Source of the DNA: Gammaproteobacteria bacterium
GTDB lineage: Bacteria > Pseudomonadota > Gammaproteobacteria > HK1
Length of the DNA stretch: 35,780 nt
Reading direction: 5' to 3'
Assembly (NCBI GenBank): GCA_022822245.1
Contig: JAJECB010000120.1
Location: 1-35,780, forward strand
Position numbers and translations under genes: made by a program. The notes under the pieces were generated by a model. The model had not been told where the DNA came from. It saw only the letters and a list, made by a program, of their open reading frames with translations, and did no database searches. How positions within the stretch are numbered: the first letter of the stretch is position 1; every line of letters begins with the position of its first letter. Shown piece after piece: positions 7,776-13,744 of the stretch.

Positions 7776-7976
7776 GCCCGCATATCTCACCGACTTTCGT
7801 CGCGAGGGCGTCAAGATGCCGCGGTGACAAGGCGCACGGACCGAAAGAGCGCTTCGCGCTGCTGAAGGCGTAGCTGACACTAGCGCTTCGCGCTGTTGAA
7901 GCGGCTTGAGGGAGTACGCCTTGTCACAGCGAGCAGATTGGCGTCCGCAGCAGAAAGTTGGTGAGATATGCGGGCC
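7776..7976. repeat. Long palindromic repeat, copy 2 (201 bp)
   Basis: The element starts GCCCGCATATCTCACCGACT and ends GTTGGTGAGATATGCGGGCC. Its outer arms differ from copy 1 (GCATATCTC instead of GGAAAAGTC), yet they still pair with one another. The inner pair CGGTGACAAGGCGCAC and GTACGCCTTGTCACAGC is shared. The loop is the longest of the three because the GCGCTTCGCGCTG hairpin unit occurs twice, once on each side of the centre (about 7848-7860 and 7881-7893). It lies in the gap upstream of the GlxA regulator. Confidence 0.9.
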
Positions 7977-8106
7977 AGGGGCGCGGTGCCCGAGGTGGGG
8001 GTGCGATGCCGGACTGCGACTTCGCTCGGGCCGACCTGTATGGGACTGCCCATCATCGGGGACTGCCGCGCCTGAAGAGCGCACGGGTTTCGCGGAGGCA
8101 CGGCCG

Positions 8107-8140
8107 CCCGGGAGCGCGGACATCTTGCCCGCGTGGAGCG
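8107..8140. repeat. REP-like hairpin motif
   Basis: CCGGGAGCGCGGACATCTTG followed by CCCGCGTGGAGCG resembles short extragenic repeats of the form GGGAGCGCGGGCATCTTGCCCGC. Related partial copies are seen near 18936 and 25460. Confidence 0.4.
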
Positions 8141-8200
8141 TGGGGGCCGTCGTGAGGGGTGGTTCGGGCGCGCTGGTGTCGGGGGGCTCTGGTCGTGCAG

Positions 8201-8229
8201 GCCCTCTCCGGCGCGGGACCGGAGAGGGC
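8201..8229 (-). terminator. 11-bp perfect hairpin after a small ORF
   Basis: GCCCTCTCCGG (8201-8211) pairs perfectly with CCGGAGAGGGC (8219-8229) around a seven-base loop. It sits 14 bases past the stop of the small minus-strand gene, which supports that gene being real. It has no U-tract. Confidence 0.5.
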
Positions 8230-8242
8230 TTGGGGGCCGCCG

Positions 8243-8440
8243 TCAGGCGCGGGGCGTGCCTTCCGGCGCGGGGCGGTTCCGGTTCATCTCGCGGAGGAGC
8301 CGCTCGGCCCGATCCGGTCCGAGCGCCGCGACCGCGTACCGGCGGTACAGGTCCTGCCGGCGGCCCGCGGGAGGCGGAACCGGGAAGGAGAGGAGTCCTT
8401 CTCGCATGGCGACGGCGACGGTGGACAGACGGGGTCTCAT
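8243..8440 (-). CDS. Small hypothetical protein (65 aa)
   Basis: The start at 8440 has GGAG eight bases upstream on the minus strand, and a strong hairpin follows the stop. The protein reads MREGLLSFPVPPPAGRRQDL from residue 12, then YRRYAVAALGPDRAERLLRE, a probable amphipathic helix. There are no membrane segments or Cys clusters. I do not recognise it. Gene signals on both sides make it more likely real than random, but an ORF of this length in such GC-rich DNA could arise by chance. Confidence 0.4.
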   Translation of the reverse strand: MRPRLSTVAVAMREGLLSFPVPPPAGRRQDLYRRYAVAALGPDRAERLLREMNRNRPAPEGTPRA

Positions 8441-8675
8441 GATGGCTCTCCGGTATGGAGTTGGTTTGGCAGCCCGAGTTTCCGCGGGTGGCCTCGTGTG
8501 CGCAATCCGTCTGGCGCGTTCAGGACACTATTTGACCGGATAGGAATATTTCGCCCTTCCGTGCGCCAGCGAGATGGCGGGGAGGGAACGGAAGGGCCGG
8601 ACCGTCCCGGCGGAACCGCGGCCCGGTGTCCCTACCCGGCGCGTGGTACGCTCGGGCCGTTGGGCGCTGCCGACG
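8441..8675. other. Intergenic stretch with an AT-rich promoter-like patch
   Basis: About 235 bases without a gene. An AT-rich patch at 8527-8553 (CACTATTTGACCGGATAGGA and onward) stands out against the GC-rich surroundings and could hold the promoter of the small minus-strand gene. No clear -35/-10 pair is seen. Confidence 0.3.
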
Positions 8676-8749
8676 ATGGGATTCACGGTAGTCCGGCAAA
8701 GGGGAAACCACGTTGTCATGCGGCGCGGCGGCGGCCGGCGTCTCGAGAA
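8676..8749 (+). pseudogene. HicA-like toxin fragment
   Basis: A short plus-strand stretch encodes MGFTVVRQRGNHVVMRRGGG, which matches the core of HicA/YcfA mRNA interferases (GFxxxRQRGSHxxxRHPDG), including the active-site-type His in GNH. The usual N-terminal helix and C-terminal helix are missing on both sides, and the frame runs into the opposite-strand racemase gene. It is best read as a relic of a lost hicAB module. It is unrelated in subfamily to the intact hicA near 30.5 kb. Confidence 0.45.
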
Positions 8750-9520
8750 TTATCCTGCGCTGCCATCGTGCGTGGCGGCATTCTCCTTGAGGAGGCGGGT
8801 CGTCGCTTCGTCGAGGCCGGTGTAGCGGTTCTCCGCCGGCGGGGCGTGGCTGCCGCGCGAGGGCTTCGCCGCGCCGAGACGGACCATCGCCTCGGTGAGC
8901 CGTACCCCGCAGACGATGCCGTCGAGGAGGGGCACGGGAACGTGCGGCTGGAGGAGGGCGGGAAGTCCCGCCGCGGCCGCACCGCAAAGGACCAGCACCT
9001 CCGCCCCGTCCTTCTCGATGAGGGCGTCCGCCACCTCGACGATCGCCTCGGCGAGCTTCTCCCGCTTCGCGTAGGCCTCCGCGAGGGGGATATCGATGGT
9101 CCGGAGCCCGGCGAGCCGGCTCACGAGGCCGTAGCGCTCGACGGCCTCCCGGTAGCCGGGGGCGGAGGCGAGGCTGAAGGTGACGAGGCCGAACCGCGCT
9201 CCCAGCATGCAGGCGGTGAGCAGCGCTGCCTCGGTCATCCCGACGACGGGCACCGGGAGGAGGGCGCGGAGTGCCCCCAGGGCGGGGTCGGTCGACACGC
9301 CGATGAGCACTCCGTCGTAGGCGCCGTCGTGTTCCGCGACGGCCTTGAGCATCGCGTGCTCCGCGATCGCCTCGTCCGCCCGGTGGCTCACGATCGCGGC
9401 GCCGATGGTGCCGGTGGCGCCGGCGATCTCGGTGCCGGGGGCGGCCGCCTCCCGCGCGGTCGCGACGAGGGTCTTCGTCATGGCCGCGGTGGTGTTCCCG
9501 TTGACGAGCAGAATGCGCAC
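8750..9520 (-). CDS. Asp/Glu/hydantoin racemase-family protein lacking the usual cysteines
   Basis: The product has about 256 residues, normal for the family. GTG 9520 is preceded by GGGAG. The N-terminus RILLVNGNTTAAMTKTLV is the family hallmark. In the paralog at 34.4 kb the two catalytic cysteines sit in IACFDD (Cys76) and LGCAG (Cys180). Here the first site reads IGVSTD, so Cys is replaced by Val, and the second reads LCGAA, with the Cys one place early. A two-base racemase mechanism therefore looks doubtful. It may be an isomerase-like or binding variant, or a diverged decarboxylase/isomerase of the same fold. It stands alone, transcribed toward the hicA relic. Confidence 0.8.
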   Translation of the reverse strand: MRILLVNGNTTAAMTKTLVATAREAAAPGTEIAGATGTIGAAIVSHRADEAIAEHAMLKAVAEHDGAYDGVLIGVSTDPALGALRALLPVPVVGMTEAALLTACMLGARFGLVTFSLASAPGYREAVERYGLVSRLAGLRTIDIPLAEAYAKREKLAEAIVEVADALIEKDGAEVLVLCGAAAAGLPALLQPHVPVPLLDGIVCGVRLTEAMVRLGAAKPSRGSHAPPAENRYTGLDEATTRLLKENAATHDGSAG

Positions 9521-9722
9521 GCGAGGGCTCCCGTTTCCCGTGGGTGACGATGGCCCGCGAGTATATCCGTGCCGCCGGGCACGGGCGCCGGCGATTCTCC
9601 CTGGTGTCGGGGAGTTCGCCGGAGCCGTGGCCGGCTGCTGCGCCGGCATTGTCGATGGATCAGTATTGGAGGCTGCGGCGAACGACATCAATCCACGGAG
9701 ATCCCAAGGCCAAGGAGGGAAC

Positions 9723-9920
9723 ATGGAAGGCAACACCATTGCCATCATCGTCTCGGTCGTCGCGGTCGGAATCGGACTCGCGACCCTCATCCTCCCGGCA
9801 CTGCGCGAGATGCGGCGAGGTATCGCCGACCTGCGGGAACGCATGGCCCGGCTCGAAGGCCTGTTCGAAGGGTTCACCCGTCGAGGTGGGCCAGGGCCTT
9901 CCGCCGACGCGCCGGCCTGA
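9723..9920 (+). CDS. Small single-pass membrane protein with coiled coil
   Basis: The product has 65 residues. AAGGAGGG lies just upstream of the ATG, a strong ribosome site. Residues 5-26 (NTIAIIVSVVAVGIGLATLI) form one membrane helix. Residues 28-52 (LREMRRGIADLRERMARLEG) form a charged heptad-like coiled coil, followed by a flexible Gly/Pro tail. Small proteins of this form, ending with LRERMARLEGLFEGF, occur widely in proteobacteria and have no assigned role. A hairpin at 9967-9989 follows. Confidence 0.7.
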   Translation: MEGNTIAIIVSVVAVGIGLATLILPALREMRRGIADLRERMARLEGLFEGFTRRGGPGPSADAPA

Positions 9921-9966
9921 GCTCCCCTCGCGTGGCGCGCTCTCTGACGTGACCGAGTGATCGGAG

Positions 9967-9989
9967 CCCGCCGCCGACGTCGCGGCGGG
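9967..9989. terminator. 8-bp hairpin between convergent genes
   Basis: CCCGCCGC (9967-9974) pairs with GCGGCGGG (9982-9989). A second hairpin, CCCGCG/CGCGGG, lies at 10014-10029. Both are between the convergent membrane-protein gene and serine hydrolase gene, and may end both transcripts. Confidence 0.5.
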
Positions 9990-10031
9990 CGGTGAAACGG
10001 TGCCGGTTCGAGTCCCGCGCCGGCGCGGGCG

Positions 10032-11246
10032 TCAGAGGAGCGCCTGGTACGTCAGCACTCTGAGCTCGCGCCGGATGGGGTAGGTCGACGACGGCGAGAG
10101 CTGGGTGAGGAGGAGGACGATGAGGTCCTCGGCGGGGTCCACCCAGAACGCGGTGCTCGCCATCCCGCCCCAGGCGTACTCTCCGGGGGAGCCGACGATC
10201 CGGGCCTTCGCCGGGTCCAGCATCACCGACACCCCGAGCCCGAAGCCGACCCCGGTGAACGGGGTCTCGGAGAACGTCGGCTGGCCCATGTCCGCGAGGT
10301 CCCCGGGGAGCTGGTTCGAGGTCATGTGCTCGACCGTCTTGCGCCCGAGGAGGCGGACGTCCCCGAGCACCCCCCGGCCCCGGAGCATGCGGAGGAATCG
10401 GAGGTAGTCGGCCGCGGTCGAGACGAGCCCGCCGCCGCCCGAGAGGGTCGCGGCGGGCCGGAGGAAGCGGCTCCCCGCGGCCGCGTCGACGAGGGCGAGT
10501 CCGCCCTCCTCGGAGCGGGTGTAGTTGGAGGCGAACCGGTCGCCTTCTCCCTCCGGGACGTGAAAGCCGGTGTCGGCCATCCCGAGCGGGGCGAAAATCC
10601 GTTCCGCGAGGAACGCGTCGAGCGCCTGGCCGGACCAGATCTCGACGAGGCGTCCGAGGACGTCGGTCGAGACGCCGTAGTTCCAGCGTTCCCCCGGCTG
10701 GAAGACGAGCGGCTGGGCGGCGGTCGCTTCCACCACCTGCGCGAGCGGTCCGAGATTGCGGTTGAAGTCGATCCCGCGCCGCTGGTAGAGCGCGTCCACC
10801 GGGTGCTCGCACTGGAACGAGTAGGTGAGGCCCGAGGTGTGGGTCATGAGGTCGTGCACGGTGATCGGCCGGGCGAGAGGCTCGGTCTCGAAGGATTCCG
10901 CGTCTCCGCCCGCGAACACCCTCGTCTCGGAGAATGCGGGGATGTACTTCGCGACGGGGTCGTCGAGGTGGAAGCACCCCTCCTCGTAGAGCATGAGCGC
11001 CGCCACCGTGGTGATCGGCTTCGTCATCGAGTACATGCGGTAGATGGTGTCCGGCGCTACCGGGCGGCGCGACTCGACGTCCCGCAGGCCGTACGTCTCG
11101 AACCACGCGAGGCGGTCGTCCCGCACGACGGCGACGGCGATGCCCGGGAGGCGGCCCGAGTCTACCCACCGCCGCATCCAGGGGACGATCCGGTCCAGGC
11201 GCGGGGACGAGAGCCCGACCTCCTCGGGCCGTGTGTCGATGTTCAT
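10032..11246 (-). CDS. Serine hydrolase, beta-lactamase class C/EstB family
   Basis: The product has 404 residues. The nucleophile motif SxxK is SMTK at residues 73-76 (YRMYSMTKPITTVAALMLYE). The Tyr motif is Tyr190 in GERWNYGVSTDVLGRLVE, as in EstB-type esterases where the YxN Asn is replaced. THTSGLTYSF is another family landmark. No signal peptide is visible, so a cytoplasmic esterase or amidase is likelier than a periplasmic beta-lactamase. The substrate is unknown. The gene is divergent from the M50 protease, with repeat copy 3 in the gap. Confidence 0.87.
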   Translation of the reverse strand: MNIDTRPEEVGLSSPRLDRIVPWMRRWVDSGRLPGIAVAVVRDDRLAWFETYGLRDVESRRPVAPDTIYRMYSMTKPITTVAALMLYEEGCFHLDDPVAKYIPAFSETRVFAGGDAESFETEPLARPITVHDLMTHTSGLTYSFQCEHPVDALYQRRGIDFNRNLGPLAQVVEATAAQPLVFQPGERWNYGVSTDVLGRLVEIWSGQALDAFLAERIFAPLGMADTGFHVPEGEGDRFASNYTRSEEGGLALVDAAAGSRFLRPAATLSGGGGLVSTAADYLRFLRMLRGRGVLGDVRLLGRKTVEHMTSNQLPGDLADMGQPTFSETPFTGVGFGLGVSVMLDPAKARIVGSPGEYAWGGMASTAFWVDPAEDLIVLLLTQLSPSSTYPIRRELRVLTYQALL

Positions 11247-11427
11247 GTCGGTTTCTCCGCCCCCGCCGCTACGTGCGGCGGGGCGTGGCGCAGGAATGGA
11301 GGGTCATTGCCCGCCCGGCGTGGCGACCGGGGGCGCGAGGGGTCGCAGCGGCCCGATCCGGCGGCAGATGGCACTACAATCGTGCCTTCCGCCGGACGGG
11401 CGCGATTGCCGGGGCGGAGCTGTCCCT

Positions 11428-11607
11428 GGCCCGGAAATCTCACCAACTTTCGTCGCGAGGGCGCGGAAATGCCGCTGTGACAAGGCGCACGGACCGAAAG
11501 ACGCTGAAGGCGTAGTCGACACTACGTTGAAGCGGCTTGAGGGAGTACGCCTTGTCACAGCGAGCAGATCCGCGTCCGCAGCAGGAAGCTGGCGAGATTT
11601 CCGGGCC
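11428..11607. repeat. Long palindromic repeat, copy 3 (180 bp)
   Basis: This is the shortest copy. It starts GGCCCGGAAATCTCACCAAC and ends GCTGGCGAGATTTCCGGGCC. The arms pair along about 62 bases with roughly 80% identity, and the inner pair GCTGTGACAAGGCGCAC/GTACGCCTTGTCACAGC is identical to copy 1. The GCGCTTCGCGCTG unit is absent; the centre instead folds as CGTAG-TCGACA-CTACG. It lies between divergent genes and ends 36 bases before the M50 protease start, so it sits in or next to that promoter. Confidence 0.9.
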
Positions 11608-11643
11608 AAGAACCGATCGGCCCGGTCACTCGGATCGCTGCAC

Positions 11644-12336
11644 ATGCTCGATGGTCTTGCCACGGTGATGCACACCGCCTCGGTCTGGGTGCTGCCGGCC
11701 GTCACCGCGATCACCCTGCACGAGGCGGCGCACGGCTGGATGGCCTGGAAGCTCGGGGACGACACGGCGCGCCGGGCGGGGCGCCTCAGCTTCAATCCGG
11801 CGCGGCACATCGATCCCTTCGGCACCATCATCCTCCCCGCGATGCTGCTCCTCATGCGGGTGCCCTTCCTGTTCGGCTACGCGAAGCCGGTGCCGGTCGA
11901 CGTCCGCCGCCTGCGCCGGCCCCGGCGCGACATGGTCTGGGTCGCGGCGGCCGGCCCCGGCGCCAACCTCGTCATGGCCTACGCCGCCGCCCTCCTCATG
12001 TGGGCGACCATCGTGATGCCCGAGACCGCGCGACCCTGGGTGTTCGAGAACCTCAAGAACGCCCTCATGCTGAACATCTGGCTCGCGGCGTTCAACCTGC
12101 TCCCGATCCCGCCCCTCGACGGCAGCCGCGTGCTCCTCGGGATCCTGCCGCGGTCGCTCGCCATCCCCTATGCCCGCCTCGAGCGCTACGGGATGGCCCT
12201 CGTGCTCGGCCTCATCGCGCTGCCGATGCTCCTCGGCTCGCTTGTCGGCGTCGAGATCAACCTTCTCCTCTGGATCCTGCTGCCCCCGGTCGAGTTCTTC
12301 CTCGACGCAATCCTGGCCCTCGCCGGGCACGAGTAG
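11644..12336 (+). CDS. M50-family (site-2-protease-like) membrane metalloprotease
   Basis: The protein has 230 residues. The zinc motif HEAAH is at residues 26-30 inside the first membrane segment, followed by GWMAWKLGDDTARRAGRLSF and NPARHIDPFGTIILP, the hallmark loop of the short M50 family. The third metal ligand is Asp159 in NLLPIPPLDGSRVL. Four or five membrane segments are visible. The family cleaves peptide bonds within the membrane, but the target here is unknown. The start ATG 11644 is preferred; ATG 11668 is an alternative and the upstream ribosome site is weak. The 5' region lies within 40 bases of repeat copy 3. Confidence 0.88.
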   Translation: MLDGLATVMHTASVWVLPAVTAITLHEAAHGWMAWKLGDDTARRAGRLSFNPARHIDPFGTIILPAMLLLMRVPFLFGYAKPVPVDVRRLRRPRRDMVWVAAAGPGANLVMAYAAALLMWATIVMPETARPWVFENLKNALMLNIWLAAFNLLPIPPLDGSRVLLGILPRSLAIPYARLERYGMALVLGLIALPMLLGSLVGVEINLLLWILLPPVEFFLDAILALAGHE

Positions 12337-12365
12337 CCTCCTCGCGCTGCGCGCATTCCCGGGGC

Positions 12366-13592
12366 TCAGAGCAGGGTCTTGACGGGGACGGAGGGGTCGG
12401 CGAGCGCGGCCGGATCCGGGCGGCCTCGCGCCGCGATGAGGCGCCGGCAGAAGATGAACTCGCGCACGCCGTTGACCGCGTCCGCTCCGATGAGCACTCC
12501 CCCGCGAAGGTGGAAGGTGATGAACGAGTCACCCCCGAACTCGCCGCGGGTCACGGTCTGGTCCGCTCCCTCGGAGAGCCCCGCCATCTGGAGCCGCACC
12601 CCGTGCTGGTCGGACCAGAACCAGGGCTCCGATTCGTACGAGCGGTCCTCGCCGAGCATCGTGGCCGCCGCCACCCGGCCCTGCTCCATCGCGTTGGGGA
12701 CCGATTCGAGTCGGACCCGGCGGCCGAAGAAGGCGTTCGGGTGGCTCGTGCAGTCGCCGGCCGCGAACACGTCCGGCGCCGACGTGCGGCACCCGGAGTC
12801 GACCGCGATCCCGTTGTCGCAGTCGATTCCGGCCGCCCGGGCGAGGTCCGTCACCGGCTCGATGCCGATCCCCACGACCACGACGTCGGCGGGGATCTCG
12901 CTTCCGTCGGCGAGCGCCACCGCGCGCACCGCGCCGCCCTCGCCGCGGAAGCCGGTCACCGCCGCCCCGAGCCGGAGGTCGACGCCGCGACTGCGGTGGA
13001 GATCCGCGTAGAACGCCGCGAGGTCGCTCGTGGCGACCCGCGAGAGGAGCCGCGGCAGGGTCTCGACCACGGTCACCGCGAGGCCCGCCTCGACCGCCAC
13101 CGACGCGACCTCGAGTCCGATGTAGCCTCCCCCGACGACCACCGCCCGTTCGGCGCCCTCCATCGCGGCCCGGATCCGGTCCGAGTCCTCGACGGTGCGA
13201 AGGTAGACCACGCCATCGAGCTCGGCCCCCGGCATCCCGTCGAGCCGGCGCACCCGGCTTCCGGTCGCAAGGAGGAGACGGTCGTAGTCGAGGGCGCGGC
13301 CGGAATCGAGCTCGATCCGGTGCGCCCCGGGGTCGATGGAGGCGACGCGGGTGCCGGTCAGGAGCTCGATGGAGCTCTCGGCGTAGAACGCCTCGGGGCG
13401 GAGGAGGACCCGGTCGAGGCCGGAGCGCCCGGCGAGATAGTCCTTCGAGAGGGGGGGGCGCTGGTACGGCGGCTGGCTCTCCGCCGTCACGAGGAGGATC
13501 TCCCCGTCGAACCCCTCGCGGCGAAGGCTGTCCACGGCCTGGCCGCCCGCCTGTCCGCCGCCCACCACGACGATCCGCGATACCTGTCCCAT
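12366..13592 (-). CDS. FAD/NAD-dependent ferredoxin reductase-like oxidoreductase
   Basis: The product has 408 residues. The start at 13592 (MGQVSRIVVVGGGQAGGQAV) places the FAD GxGxxG motif at residues 11-16; the frame runs open far upstream under recD2, but that part has no protein-like sequence. The NAD site GGGYIGLEVA is at 154-163 and the second FAD contact FAAGDC at 276-281. PPYQRPPLSKDYL is typical of putidaredoxin/rhodocoxin reductases, and a C-terminal reductase domain is present. These enzymes pass electrons from NAD(P)H to a ferredoxin serving an oxygenase. No ferredoxin or P450/Rieske gene is in the window, so its partner lies elsewhere. Confidence 0.88.
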   Translation of the reverse strand: MGQVSRIVVVGGGQAGGQAVDSLRREGFDGEILLVTAESQPPYQRPPLSKDYLAGRSGLDRVLLRPEAFYAESSIELLTGTRVASIDPGAHRIELDSGRALDYDRLLLATGSRVRRLDGMPGAELDGVVYLRTVEDSDRIRAAMEGAERAVVVGGGYIGLEVASVAVEAGLAVTVVETLPRLLSRVATSDLAAFYADLHRSRGVDLRLGAAVTGFRGEGGAVRAVALADGSEIPADVVVVGIGIEPVTDLARAAGIDCDNGIAVDSGCRTSAPDVFAAGDCTSHPNAFFGRRVRLESVPNAMEQGRVAAATMLGEDRSYESEPWFWSDQHGVRLQMAGLSEGADQTVTRGEFGGDSFITFHLRGGVLIGADAVNGVREFIFCRRLIAARGRPDPAALADPSVPVKTLL

Positions 13593-13744
13593 GCTCCGTC
13601 CCGCTCCCCGTTCCGCCTGCCGCCCTTCCGCCGGGCTGGCCGCGAAAGGTAACGGTTTGCGGCCCGCGCCGGTAGTACGGGGGAACGGACCGCGGTCCGG
13701 AACGCAAACCGGGGGCCGGTCCGCTCGCCGCCGCGGCCGGCGGT

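Noticed and set aside
6258..8123. A 621-residue minus-strand frame through repeat copy 2 and the GlxA regulator
   Set aside because: It crosses the repeat and is out of frame with the regulator, whose domains are complete in another frame.
3624..11607. The recurring element as a CRISPR array
   Set aside because: Copies are about 180-200 bp, thousands of bases apart, and internally palindromic; there are no short direct repeats with spacers and no cas genes.
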